The notes under the pieces are model-generated. The model was not told where the DNA came from and made no database searches. It was given only the letters and a program-made list of their open reading frames with translations. The position numbers and the translations under genes are program-made. DNA of 64,000 nt, taken from the NCBI GenBank assembly GCA_036245805.1, contig BTRK01000004.1:46750690-46814689 (forward strand), given 5' to 3'. Origin of the DNA: Pristionchus mayeri (Eukaryota; Nematoda; Chromadorea; Rhabditida; Neodiplogasteridae). Of the stretch, positions 44,123 through 55,694 are shown piece after piece (positions within the stretch are counted from its first letter, which is position 1; every line of letters begins with the position of its first letter).

Positions 44123-45410
44123 TCAGGTTGGTGCATACGATTTTTCCAATTTCAACTTGTGAAGCTTTTCTCACATTCCGGTCTTTGGCTCTAATTGATT
44201 TTCATTTTGATTCTCATATATTATGAGTGCATGAATGCTCTCTTAAGCGCACTTTAGTACAGACCTATTGAGATCGCCTTGTGGCCATAGTGCGAGGTCA
44301 AAGTAGTCTCGACTACGAATTTCGTAATGCTGTACAGCTTTCCAGGTTAGAGGTTACAGGTTAGAGCTTTCCAGTGTGTAGTGATCAGGTGAAATCATCA
44401 ACACTATCGTGAAGTGTGATGAACGTACATCACGAATATACACGTGAATCGTGTTTGGCACAAATGTCCTGCTTACAATAGGGGATAACTTCACTGTTGG
44501 GTTCAGTTAATCGTGACCAAATTGACTTCCCTTCACCGTGCTTCCGTTCGCATTCACTTATCGAAACCAAACCTATCTCAGCATAAAGTTACTACCATCA
44601 GGAGTTTAAACTTGCGTTATTGTGGACATTCATCACTGCAAACAAAAGCTGCAGTCATCAACATTTTTATGACGAAATTTGTACATCGAAATCAATATAT
44701 TTCACTTCTTCCTGATTAGATGATAGATAGAGGTCCCACGTTTTTGTGTTCCTTAGCATCAGCTACCCTTGACCTATCACTCAATATCTTCACATAGTGG
44801 CGGAATTCCTGTGGATTCAGAAAATGGACTCTCAAAATAATCAACAAATGTCAAAATTTTGATCTGTTAGTCCAATAATCGGATTTTGGAAAAAAATCTC
44901 TTTTTGAAAAGGGGACGATGCGATGTCTCAAATTTCACCAATAGTAAAGTAGCCCCACAGTGCAAGATTAAAGCGCCCCTATAAACAAGCCAGTCTCTTT
45001 AGTACATAAGGGGAGAAAAATGAGATATCACGTGGAATTTCTATCCAGCTTGTATGATTAGTCACTCCCTAATTATGTGATTAATTAGACTAGCACCGAT
45101 TTCAACCTAATTATTTGAAAGCGCATTCAAGGGGCTTCTCAATAATGTCTGTGAAGATGTCCAGCCAATTTTCCCTGCAAAACAAGAGCGCGCCCATTTT
45201 TCCAATATTTTTTTGATAAATTAACTTTTGATTAACCGTTCATTTCAAGTATGATTTAAAAGTACGACTCAATTCGGACATATCATAATAATTGTGAACT
45301 ATACCCCTACATTATGCTACAAATTTGTACTGATACGATTTGGGTGGCGGTTCATAGGTGGCTTTGAACTTCACCTCCAAAATTGGAAAAAAACTTATGC
45401 ACCAACCTAA
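44123..45410. mobile_element. Mariner-sized element, 1288 bp, TA-flanked
   Basis: Left end TCAGGTTGGTGCATACGATT after TA; right end TTATGCACCAACCTAA before TA. The TTAGGTTGGTGCA terminus is typical of mariners. No transposase motifs survive that I can recognise, though the length is that of a complete element. Confidence 0.75.
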
Positions 45411-45412
45411 TA

Positions 45413-45470
45413 ACGTGTTATTAGGTTGGTGCATAAGTTTTTATGCACCAACCTAATAACACGTTAAATA
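45413..45470. repeat. Fused mariner ends (palindrome)
   Basis: TTAGGTTGGTGCATAAG is joined to ATGCACCAACCTAA through TTTTT, flanked by ACGTGTTA and TAACACGT. Two mariner termini head to head with no interior, adjacent to the full-size relic. A fragment of CR1 sequence (TTGTTGCAATTAGATCATTG) follows at about 45492, matching 47334. Confidence 0.8.
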
Positions 45471-45597
45471 ACACTAATAACCTAATAATTATTGTTGCAA
45501 TTAGATCATTGTCTCCAAAATGTAAACGTGTTAACGTGTTATCACGTGTTATTGAGTCAAAAAATCCAAAGGCGCATTACAATCTTTGCAAAAGCCG

Positions 45598-47136
45598 CTT
45601 AAAACCCGTTCTCTGTAAGAATGCAGGTAGGATGGCACAACTCTGCCAAAATGGTCACCCGGAGCTCATACTTTGGTAACATGACCCCTCGGGCTAAAGA
45701 ACTTTTCAACCGGAAGCGTGACCCGAAATATCGATTTTTGATCTACCGAAATCGATTTTTCAAATTTCAGATTTCGATGGCGTGCTATAGCGCATTCGAA
45801 AGAGCATAAAAAGTTATCTTAGAAACGCTAAAGAAACTAGAATCCATCACCGTTGACGTCAGATAGAGCCCAAAGAGTGAACTTTTTTATATCTTTTGGT
45901 TAGATCATGGCATGAATGCACCTGAAGCTGTAGGTTGCACATCTCGGATTTTACATATATTGTGCAGTTTTTAATGCTGAATAAAATGCACTCTTTGTCG
46001 GAGTGGATTTTCACGCTATAAGGACCGAAAATCGCGCTCAACGATTACGCACTTCGAGACAAATTTTAGGAAACTTTGGATTTCGATATGGTGCAATAGC
46101 TCATTCGAAAGAGCATGAAAAGTTATGTCAGAATCTGAAAGAAAATCAGAATCCATCAACGTTGACGTCATTTAGACGTGATCATGTGAAATTCTTCATG
46201 CGAAACGACGTGAAGTATTTCGACTATATCATTTTCACTTTACATTTTGGTGACCTGAAATATCGCAATTCGAATTCTACACGTAAAAATACGTCGGAAA
46301 ATACATTTCGCAAAACATTTCACAATTTCAACGTTTTCGCCATTTTTGAGGCCAACATTTTCAACAGAAAAATCGAATTTCAACATGTCTTCGAAAAGTG
46401 AACAATTTATGGATTTTCTGACGTATTTTTATGTGTAGAATTCGAATTTCGATATCCCAGCTCACCAAAATGTAAAGTGAAAATGATATAGTCGAACAAC
46501 TTCAAGTCGTTTCGAATGAAGAATTTCACATTATCACGTCTAAATGACGTCAACATTGATGGATTCTGATTTCCTTGTAGATTCTGACATAACTTTTCAT
46601 GCTCTTTCGAATGAGGAATGAGCTATTGCACGATATCGAAATCCAAAGTTTTTAAAAATTTGTCTCGAAGTGCATCATCGTTGAGAGCGATTTTCGGTCC
46701 TTATAGCGTGAAAATCCACTCCGACAAAAAGTGCATTTTATTCAGCATCAAAAACTGCACAATATATGCAAAATCCGAGATGTGCAACCTACAGCTTCAT
46801 GCGCATTCATGTCATGATCTACCAAAAGAGATCAAAAAGTTCACTCTTCGGGCTCTGTCTGACGTCAACGTTGATGGATTCTAGTTTACTTTAGCGTTTC
46901 TAAGATAACTTTTTATGATCTTTCGAATGCGCTATATCACGCCATCGAAATCTGAAATTTGAAAAATCGATTTCGGTAGATCAAAAATCGATATTTCGGG
47001 TCACGCTTCCGGTTGAAAAGTTCTTTGGCTCGAGGGGTCATGTTCCCAAAGTATGAGCTCCGGGTGACCATTTTGGCAGAGTTGTGCCATCCATACCCCC
47101 ATTCACTGCAGTCTTACGGAGAACGGGTTTTAAAAT
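45598..47136. mobile_element. 1.5-kb foldback element
   Basis: About 45598-46370 pairs with about 46390-47136. Examples: AACCCGTTCTC and GAGAACGGGTT at the edges; GACCCGAAATATCGATTTTT with its complement near 46990; CGCTATAAGGACCGAAAATC with its complement near 46690. The loop is very small (CATGTCTTCG region). Matching minus and plus open frames (IFGPYSVKIHSDK) are two reads of the same arm and not genes. Confidence 0.88.
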
Positions 47137-50100
47137 CTAGTAATACTTCTCCTCCTGGTATTCTTGATGTTGATGGGACAAAGTTATTAACCAATTTGGA
47201 TAAGGCGCAAGCATTTTCCAAGTACTTTGCCTCTGTCTCCTCTTCCCCTCTCCATGCCCCTTTACTCCCTCATACTCACTCACAAAGTCCATCTAAGTTC
47301 GACCTACCATCCATCTCTGCAGCCCAAATTCTTGTTGCAATTAGGTCATTGTCTCCAAAATGTAACGTTTCTCCTGATAGTATACCTAACCTAGTTTACT
47401 CTAAATGCAAATTTTCTATTGTTTTCCCATTGCTTATAATATTTAATAAGTCATTGCTAAACAATTCGATTCCTGAAATTTGGAAAAAGGCTATTGTGAA
47501 ACCCATTCCTAAAACCTCCTCTAATTATATCAATAATTTTAGGCCCATCAGTCTCACATGTTCAGTAACCAAAATTTTCGAAAAGATTCTAATTTCAGAA
47601 ATAACTCATTATTTAGAAGCAAATGACCTCTTAGACCCCAACCAAGCTGGCTTCCGCTTAAATCGCTCTACATGCACCCAGCTTGTCCAGACTCACTCAC
47701 ATTATCTTCAATTTCTATCTCAAAAGTCCTCCTTCGATACTGTTTATTTCGACTTCAAGAAAGCTTTTGACAGCATAGATCACCGTTTATTACTTTTCAA
47801 ACTAACCAGCCTTGGTTTTTCGGGCATATAGTTTCATGGATAAAAAATTATCTGTCCAACAGGTCCCAGTGCGTCATTATTGAAAATTGTATGTCTCCCA
47901 CTACAATTACCTCAGGAGCACCGCAAGGCTCCTGCATTGGCCCTCTTTTGTTTATCCTATTTATCAATGATCTTGTGAAAAGGCTACCTGCTGAAGTAAA
48001 ATATGGTGTTTATGCAGATGATCTTAAGATCTATGCTAAGGCCCCTCTTCATTCCCACATCCTCCAGTCGGCAATTGACTTAGTATTTGCTTGGTCACTC
48101 AGTGGTCCAGAGCTTCTTTGACGGTCTCTACACCCCTGCAGTTCCGTGTCCACTCCCAGTCCCTCCTAAGCCTCTGGATCCCCTTCCTCCCTTCCTACCC
48201 GATGAGGTCAGCAAAGCGATGTATCAACTCAAGTGTGGTCACTCACCCGGTTCGGATGGCATTCTCCCTGATATGCTATACCACACTCGAAACCACCTTG
48301 CTCCCGTTGTCGCTGATCTACTCAACTATCTGGTAGATGGAGAGGCTGTTCCAAGCGACCTGACCGAAGCAATTGTCACTCTTCTGCACAAGAAAGGAGA
48401 CCCTACCAACATTGGGAACTTCCGTCCCATCTCCCTCCTCACCGTTTCCCTGAAGACAATGACCAAAGTCATTCTTCAGAGACTCGAAACTGTGCTTGAA
48501 GAAACAGAGTCCTCGACCCAAACCGGCTTCCGGCGCGGCTACAGTACTCTCGACAACCTGCATGCCATCAAGCAGGTCGCTGAACGAACCTCCGAGTACG
48601 GTATCCCAATCTACTTGGCGTTCGTCGACTTCAAGAAGGCGTTCGACTGTGTGGAGTGGAATGCCTGCTGGCAAGCCCTCTTCTCGTTCGGAGCCCATCC
48701 CTCCCTCGTCCACGTGTTGCGCCGTCTCTACGAGTCCTCCTCTACACTCATTCGAGTTAATGAGGAGCTCGTTCCCGTGACTGTGCGTCGAGGAGTCCGC
48801 CAAGGGGATACCCTCTCCCCTCGTCTCTTCAACGCAGTGCTACGATCAGCCATGGACAACATTGACTGGGAGTCGGACGGAATTAGAATCGACGGAAGGA
48901 ACCTTTGCCACTTGGAGTATGCCGATGACGTGGCTCTCGTTGCCAAATCTCGACCCGAGCTGGAACGAATGCTGAAGAAGCTGATGGACGCGTGCAGCCG
49001 AGTTGGTCTCGAAGTGAATGCAAGCAAGACCAACCTCCTCACCTCCTGCACCTCCACCCGCAATCCAATAATCATCAACAATCTGCGATTCGAATTCGTC
49101 GATAGCGCCACCTATCTCGGAGGGAGAATAGCTCTTCCCTTGGATCATTCCGACGAAATAGAACACCGGATTCGATTAGGGTGGCTGGCCTGGAGTAAGC
49201 TCTCGCACCTCCTATCTCCTCGAATTCTGTCCATCAAGATCAGGAGGAGAGTCTTCGAGAGCTGCATCACGGCTACAGTTCTCTATGGGTGTGAAGTATG
49301 GGCTCTGAGATCTAGCGAGAAGGAGAGGCTGAGAGTCACCCAGAGGAAGATGGAAAGAAAGATGCTTGGAGTCACGCTGAGGGATAGATGGAGGAATGAC
49401 CGCGTGAGAGGGATTACCAAGCTGAGAGACTGGAATGAGGAAAGATTGAAACGGAAAGCGCGCTGGGCCCTCAAGATCAGAAGAATGGGAGTGGAACAGT
49501 GGAGCCGTGCGACAACTGTCTGGACTCCATTCAATAGGATTCGTCCCCCCGGAAAGCCTCGCGCGCGATGGAGAGACGACCTATCCCGAGCTATTGGCAG
49601 CCATTGGTGGAGTGCAACTTATGAAGACTACCGACCTATCATCTTCTGAGCGTTTCCGCCTGATAAGATAAATTGATTGATTGATTGATTGATTGGTCAC
49701 TCGAATGGAATCTATCTCTTAATGAATCAAAATGTACAGTCGTTAATTATGGTCCTCTTTCCCCGCGTACCCAATATTTCGTCAATGCGAAGCCGCTCTC
49801 TGTATCGTCTTCTGTGAAAGACCTCGGTATTCTTATGCATCCTTCATTGAAGTTCAATGAGCATATCACTAAAATTACTTCAAAGGCTAGAGCTCAAGTA
49901 AACATTATGTTTAAATGCTTCTATTCTACTGATCATTGTCTGTATAATAGCGCATTTGTAACTTTCATCAGACCTCTGCTTGAATACTGCTCAGTTGTTT
50001 GGTCTCCATCTACTGTTACTCTTGCGAACTCGATAGAAAGTGTTCAACGTAATTTTACTCGCCGTCTTTTTGCTCGTTGTAACATTCCATACACTTCCTA

Positions 50101-50443
50101 CCCGCAAAGAATTTCCCTTCTTTCTTTACAAACTCTTGAACATAGAAGATTGATTTCAGATTTCCTTTTTCTTTATAAATCTATTCACGGTTTCTACTCC
50201 TATGACCACTCTTCCCTTTATAAAATTTCCCCCCTTACACGCAGTCTTCGTAGGGCTCATGCTTTGCGCATTTCTTTGCCTTTCGCGCCTCCAAAGTCTC
50301 ACTCTAGTTTCGTAACTAGGACTGTAGATAGATGGAACGCGCTATCCTCTGAAATCGCTACAAGCTCGCCTAAACGTTTTCGTTCCCACCTTCTCTCTCT
50401 ACCATCTATCTCATTCTCTTCCGAGTCGCTCTTGCGACTTTAA
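47137..50443 (+). pseudogene. CR1-type reverse transcriptase, frameshifted and interrupted
   Basis: Motifs: NFRPISLTCSVTKIFEKIL, NQAGFRLNRSTCTQLVQTHS, YFDFKKAFDSIDHRLLLFKL, then after a one-base deletion near 47828 SWIKNYLSNRSQCVI, GAPQGSCIGPLLFILFINDL and YADDLKIYAKAPLHS. The frame then stops at FAWS, where the RTE sits, and resumes at 49693 with WSLEWNLSLNESKCTVV through RPLLEYCSVVWSPS to SFSSESLLRL. A stop ends it at 50441-50443. Confidence 0.9.
48101..49692 (+). mobile_element. RTE element inserted in the CR1 copy, 5'-truncated
   Basis: Flanked by a perfect 10-bp duplication TTGGTCACTC at 48091-48100 and 49693-49702. Ends with a (TTGA)n tail before the right duplication. The RT frame (FRPISLLTVSLKTMTKVIL; QTGFRRGYSTLDNLHAIKQ; FVDFKKAFDCVEWNACWQ; GVRQGDTLSPRLFNAVL; LEYADDVALVAKS; RPPGKPRARWRDDLSRAIG) is unbroken from the truncation point to the stop at 49647-49649, so the insertion is recent. 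The endonuclease half is missing. Confidence 0.93.
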
Positions 50444-50712
50444 CCCTACCTGCTGCCCCGCCAAATCCCCAATCCCCCCAATTTCAAAATCTTCTCCCCG
50501 TTGCCTTCAAGTCCATTTCTCCCTCCCTTCCGTCGAGTCAGCGTCGCTAGCGACCCTGGGGACGTTTGACTCGAGGTAACCCAGTCTACAAAATCTACAG
50601 TCAAAGTCTACAGTCTACATCCGCCGCAAGCTACTGATGACTCTCCGGAAACTCTCCGCATAAATACCCTTGGTGGATAAATAATTGAATTGAATTGAAT
50701 TGAATTGAATAA

Positions 50713-51135
50713 TACACGCATGCAGTACTTTTCGACTGTGGCATAATATTTTCATTACCAAAGCTATCCATGTAATGCTGGGCCAAAACGTAATCAGTTC
50801 AACCCTTCGTTGATGAACATTTGATTTCATCCGGTGGCCTCAATACCAATTGGACAGGATTGAACCCCCGTGCGATGGAAAGAGCATTCATACATTCGAC
50901 AAACATATACAACAATATGGTAATCAGACGGCAACGAAAGACAGGGCATCTTAGAATCGAAAATGTGAAAATCGAGCGTTACTTTTTGGACAACCTGATA
51001 CATTTCACAAAACAGGAATACATATTTTCAGTATATATGGATCTTCGTTTCACTACGGAAAGTGGTCGAGGAGGTATGAAATTTTAATATTATTGTTTTA
51101 TTATAATATCGTCTAAATCAAAACGATATTAGGCC
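50713..51135. other. No supported feature
   Basis: Sequence between the CR1 tail and the plus-strand exons; nothing recognised. Confidence 0.4.
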
Positions 51136-52739
51136 ATGGCTCGTCGACGCGAACGCCGCATAATCAGAGCTCACCGGATCATAGAGGAGGTATGCGGTTA
51201 GAGAGGGAGTCCAGCAACCGCGCGCGATTAGAGAAACGAGAGGGTCACCCTCTCGCCTTGAGCTATCGTCTGACTCTCTTCAGTTTGCACGCTCTCTCGT
51301 CTCTCTGACCGGCGAGAGAGCGTGCAAACTGAAGAGAGTCAGACGATTGCTCCTCGCCTCGCGCGCTCTCTCGATCCTTCCCTGAGCAATTCATCTGATG
51401 TCCATCGCTGGCAATCAGCCCAGTTATGATAACACAGTTCAGAGCTGAGAATAAAATGTGATTGAGCGCTGATAAGCAGTTGAGCCATGTATCGCACCTG
51501 AAACATATCCGAGAATCCTAATAAATAATCTGAAAATTGAAAGATTACATGCTATTCAGATGATCGTCGACGACGAGAACCACGAGAACCCGGAACAGCC
51601 GCCTATGAATGGATCTGCCATGAGCCCCGGTTTGTTCTCAATTGCTAATTCATAATAATAAAACAAATAATAATAATAACAATAATGAAAATCAAAATAA
51701 TAATAATAATAATAAAAATAATTATCATTTTGTCTCAAAAGATTTCTTTTTTTTCATGAATGGACATTCTGCCTCATATTGTTCTTCAAGTGTAACCAAT
51801 CAACTTATGGTTTTTTGCAGTTGATGTGGGCTTGCATACTCTTTATAGCGAACATTACTTTAGGTCATACCGATCAGCATGTTTGAAACCCTTGAACAAA
51901 GAATCCAGCCGCGTCGAAGGACTATTCGATTATTTAAATGCTCATAGTTACTTAAAGAATAGCTGCATGTGCTGATTTGAGCTAATATCGAAAATAAATT
52001 ATTGTGTCACTTGATACCTATACTTTAGGCAAGCATCGAATGCACATCGCAATATCTTGCATTTTTCATTGAGAGAGTAATGAGCTTTGTTCTTTACTCG
52101 GATATCCCAGTGCTCAGATTGTACAGTATTTGCAAAAGTACATACTACGATTGGTATAGTAACCAAGCTTGGTGATGGTTCATCAATTTATTCGTGAGCA
52201 GTACGCTTCCAAATCTTAGTACGGAAATTCATTGATCGAAATGAGTCGATTTTGATATATACCGTTTCGCAAAACGATTGAGGGCCGGTTTTGTTGATGT
52301 TATTTTCACAAGCTATTGTTGCTCAATCACCTATTAGCTGAGCATAGTCTATAAGCTACCGAGATTCTAGGTACGTGTTCCAAGAAAACATACTCCAAAT
52401 CCTCGGTTTTTGGATATCTCCGGACTTTGACATTTTACTCGTTTCCAATGCAATCGGAAAGCGAATTGTACGCAATGCAGAAATCTACTAGCAAGGCCCT
52501 AACTCATGTTACGAAGAAAACGAGGGCTGTCAAAGTTAACATAAAGAAACTTGAAAAATAAAAAGGAAAGAAGCTTTTGAGACAACTTAATATAATGATG
52601 ATGATACATAACAATTTAATAATTCACTTAATGTGTCTTTTCCCAGGCGTAAGCACAGCCCACTCACCTGGCAGCATCCAGACCGCAATATCGATTGATT
52701 GCGATGCCGAAAGAGTAGCATCGGTTGATTGCGAGGTCT
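51136..52739 (+). CDS. Three plus-strand exons, probable C-terminus of a gene
   Basis: Exon 51136-51189 reads MARRRERRIIRAHRIIEE (donor gtatgc; an acceptor ttag precedes GCC ATG, so it may be internal). Exon 51561-51630 reads MIVDDENHENPEQPPMNGSA (acceptor ttcag, donor gtttgt). Exon 52647-52739 reads GVSTAHSPGSIQTAISIDCD then AERVASVDCEV and a stop. All phases agree (0, 0, 1). Basic start, acidic then Ser-rich: like a cytoplasmic tail. No family recognised. A GAGAGCG hairpin lies in the first intron and AAT repeats in the second. Confidence 0.5.
51268..51345. mobile_element. Hairpin MITE, GAGAGCG family, almost perfect
   Basis: CGTCTGACTCTCTTCAGTTT and GCACGCTCTCTCG pair perfectly with CGAGAGAGCGTGC (one base off) and AAACTGAAGAGAGTCAGACG. 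The loop contains CTCTGACCGG. Nearly identical to the copy at 55617-55694. Confidence 0.9.
51655..51722. repeat. (AAT)n microsatellite
   Basis: AATAATAATAACAATAATG-type repeats in the intron between exons 51561-51630 and 52647-52739. The rest of the intron (51723-52646) shows no supported feature. Confidence 0.9.
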
Positions 52740-53090
52740 GAGCATCTGGGCGGTTGAGAGCAACTACAGTACCCGCAATACAGATACAGTCCCGCAGAAT
52801 ATGCTGATAAACATACATATATTGTTTTCATATCGTTTTTATGAACTTTAAAAATATAAGTGAAGCTATTCAAGATATATACGGTGACAATAGTAGAGTG
52901 CGGACAAGTAGAGGAGAGAAAAGCGCGTTGACTCGAGATTACATAGCGCTATAATATATCAATTGTTCAGACCTTGAAAAACTGCCCCGAAATCGCAATG
53001 CGATAAAAAATAGAGAAACGATGTCACGTTCTTCATTATGCAAAATCGCCCGTCATTTTAGTTGTAGAAAGAACATGTTGATCGAGAAGA

Positions 53091-53350
53091 GGCGTTCTGA
53101 AATATCTATGAACTCAAAACAAATTCGTGGTGATGCAGGTTTTGTTTAAGAGCAATGTTGATGAGAGATTCGTATATATTGGGATACAAATTGGTCGAAG
53201 CCACGGAAATAGGGGCAAAGAGGCGTTCTGAAATATCAATGAACTCAAAACAAATTTGTGGTGATGCAGGTTTTGTTTAAGAGCAATGTCGATGAGAGAT
53301 TCGTATATATTGGGATACAAATTAGTCGAAGCCACGGAAATAGGGCGGAG
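53091..53350. repeat. Tandem duplication, two copies of 131 bp
   Basis: GGCGTTCTGAAATATC at 53091 and again at 53222 start two copies that differ at a handful of bases (TCTATGAACTC against TCAATGAACTC). Repeated peptides on the minus strand are by-products. The stretch 52740-53090 holds nothing I can support. Confidence 0.9.
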
Positions 53351-53667
53351 GTTGACGCAACAAGAATAGTTGCGGGAGTGTCTAGATAACATTGATGGAC
53401 CCAGTCTATGTGAACGAAGAAGGAAGAGTTCAAAGAGCGAAGAATGTATTTGGCTCGAGCATGATCTGTATGCTTATCTGATTGTGTCTTGGAGAGCAGG
53501 TTTCCCCTCACAGAAGATGGAAGAGTTCAAAGAGATGATGTTGAAGGTAAGCAAGGAGAGACAAAATATTTAACATGATTGAGGAAGTGCCTCTCGTGCG
53601 TGTGTTGTAGGGACGCGTCCCTTGCGAGTCCTTGCGAGTGACCTCTCACCCTCTCCCCTCCCCCAGG

Positions 53668-53762
53668 TCGGCTCTAGGTCGGATGAGAACAATGATTTCA
53701 TGCCAGCTTTGATATATCAAAGACAACATGACGTTATAGTTCTCACCTATTGCCGACCTGGT
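53668..53762. mobile_element. Palindromic MITE, TTTGATATATCAAA family copy 4
   Basis: AGGTCGGATGAGAACAATGA and TGCCAGCTTTGATATATC pair with TATCAAAGACAACATGACG and GTTATAGTTCTCACCTATTG; outermost CAGGTCGGC and GCCGACCTG. Confidence 0.8.
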
Positions 53763-54029
53763 CACCGCATGCTGTTCGATGATTAGTGTGTAATGAACAT
53801 GGATCAAATTGTAATGTTTATTGACCTGGAGAGAGAACTCAGAATGAAGATATCTAGTAGCAGATGCCTAGTAAAATAATACCTACATTGCAACTCTGGT
53901 TGGTGATGCTCTGCTGTCTCTGTGTGATGAATGGCATTGTTTATTACTCAAAAGGTGTAATTGATTGGAAAACATAGGCTAGGCTCGGGGTGCTTAGTGG
54001 TATAATTTACACTAGATACATTCTACAAG

Positions 54030-54115
54030 AAAAAGAGGTTACTGCTTGTGATGTTCTGGAGATGCTCCGTCTCGTGCTGCAGAAACAGGGTGTCTGGGTG
54101 GAAGTTGATCTCTGA
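54030..54115 (-). CDS. Possible exon of an unidentified minus-strand gene
   Basis: After an acceptor TATCAG the minus strand reads INFHPDTLFLQHETEHLQNI then TSSNLFFL and a stop. Codons are C/G-ending, which supports coding. The matching upstream exon is not clear (a candidate at 54495-54545, IAFESYRRMRAEE, has a gtatct donor). Low confidence. Confidence 0.3.
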
Positions 54116-54567
54116 TAATGAGCAATATCGGTAATCATTATTGCCTCCCTCCCCTTCTTCGGTCCCTGTCGCAACGGGTTCAGTGGGGTAGAATGTGGTT
54201 TATCAGCGAGTCAGGTGGCTTATATACTGAGCAAATCGAGGGAAGGACACATGAAAAAGGTGCGCGGGGAGCACCAGATGTTGCAAGGGCCTAGGGATAT
54301 TACCACAATGAACACTATACATCTCCGTCTGGAAAAGATGGAGACAGTCCCTTCTTTTGTTCCTGCTTCTTCTTCCTTCCTCTGTCTTCCTCCCTCGTCC
54401 CTCGCCATCTCCTCGTATAAGAGAAGAGGCGAGCCCTGATAATGAGTTATGAAAAAAATGAGAACTGGATGAAATTTCCCCCAACACCAACATGGCTTCA
54501 ACATGGCCTGGGAAGATACCTCCTCCGCTCTCATTCGACGGTAGCTTTCGAAGGCTATCTGAAAACA

Positions 54568-54736
54568 TCTATACCTATATATAAAGCGCAGTGTGTGTTG
54601 TCTGTCCGTCTGTCCGGATTACGAAACAGTTGCGAAGGGAGAGAGATCGCGCGTCAACAAGTTGCGAAACGAGTGATTGCGAAACCTACTCCGCTAGGAC
54701 GGGGCCCCCGCCGAAGGCGGGGGGCAGCCGGACTAG
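54568..54736 (+). mobile_element. Short non-autonomous Helitron
   Basis: Starts TCTATACCTATATATAAAGC after an A; ends with GGGGCCCCCGCCGAAGGC hairpin, CAGCCGGACTAG. It is 169 bp and inserted within segmental-duplication copy A. Confidence 0.93.
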
Positions 54737-55616
54737 CAAGTTCATAATGATCTGAGCATGTAAAGTACCTGGAATCTATCCAAAAATATGTTCGATTGTT
54801 GAATTCCTGCAAAAAGGGAAATATAGGAAAAGAATGGAGGATGGAAATGACCATTCTGATGGTTCGATCATCTTCTTTTATACCCTTTCCTCTTTTGACT
54901 TGTTTGATTGCCAAATTGATCTATGTAAATCTCAATCAATTCAATATGGAAAAAAACTTACCTCTAAACGACAAGGAGGAGTAGGAGGAGGAGGAAGTTG
55001 ACTATGGTTGAAGGGGGAGAAGGGGCGACCGAGCATCTGTATAATTAAAGGTTCACCTGTCACTAACCTATCAACCTAACATAGACAGAGCCATATTGGG
55101 GGGAGAGGTGCAAGAGCGAGATAGGCGAATAGTTATCGGTCATGTCAACAGGAAGGTTGAAACTTGAATGAATAACTTACGGATTCAAGCACGATATCAT
55201 TGTCGACCAAAATATTTAATTTTACATACTTTTCGATTACTAGTAAAAATTGCTGCTTCATCTATGATCTTTAGAGGTCTTTGTTCAAAATTTGAATATA
55301 TATTGTATCCTGAATATATATTGTATCCTCACCAGGGCTTCCAATTCAGTTCCATATTGCCCGAAGTTATGTTTAGAAGACGACTTGCGAGCTGGTGTAA
55401 TCAGCTGAAACGGCATCAATAATAACAATTTGATATGCACTAACACGCGTGCACGAATCTACGAAGAAATAATCGATAATTACGAATCCGGAAATGGAAA
55501 TTTGAAAATAATCAAGATAGATTTAGCAGCCGAGAGATGAAGTATGTGGAGGAATAGAGAGGTGGACTACACGATTTGATCGCGGTGAGGTTAGATAGGT
55601 CGAAGCAGTGGAGCAA

Positions 55617-55694
55617 TGGTCTGACTCTCTTCAGTTTGCACGCTCTCTCGCCGGTCAGGGAGACGAGAGAGCGTGCAAACTGAAGAGAGTCAGA
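55617..55694. mobile_element. Hairpin MITE, GAGAGCG family
   Basis: TCTGACTCTCTTCAGTTTGC and ACGCTCTCTCG pair with CGAGAGAGCGT and GCAAACTGAAGAGAGTCAGA. The loop is CCGGTCAGGGAGA, the inverted version of the loop in the 51268 copy. Confidence 0.9.

Larger units (their letters stand above)
47137..50712 (+). mobile_element. CR1-type (Jockey-group) non-LTR retrotransposon, 5'-truncated, split
   Basis: RT fragments 47137-48100 and 49693-50443 are two halves of one element interrupted by the RTE at 48101-49692. It ends with a tail of (ATTGA)n at 50682-50710, a typical 3' microsatellite of this group. It is truncated at its 5' side, where the foldback 45598-47136 ends. Confidence 0.9.

Noticed and set aside
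45859..46884. Two homologous small proteins (IFGPYSVKIHSDK)
   Set aside because: They are the same sequence read from the two arms of a foldback element; no other coding evidence.
54203..54568. Overlapping frames of about 100-120 codons near 54200-54570
   Set aside because: Three frames are open at once in C/T-rich sequence; no codon bias or homologue in the window except a short exon-like block.
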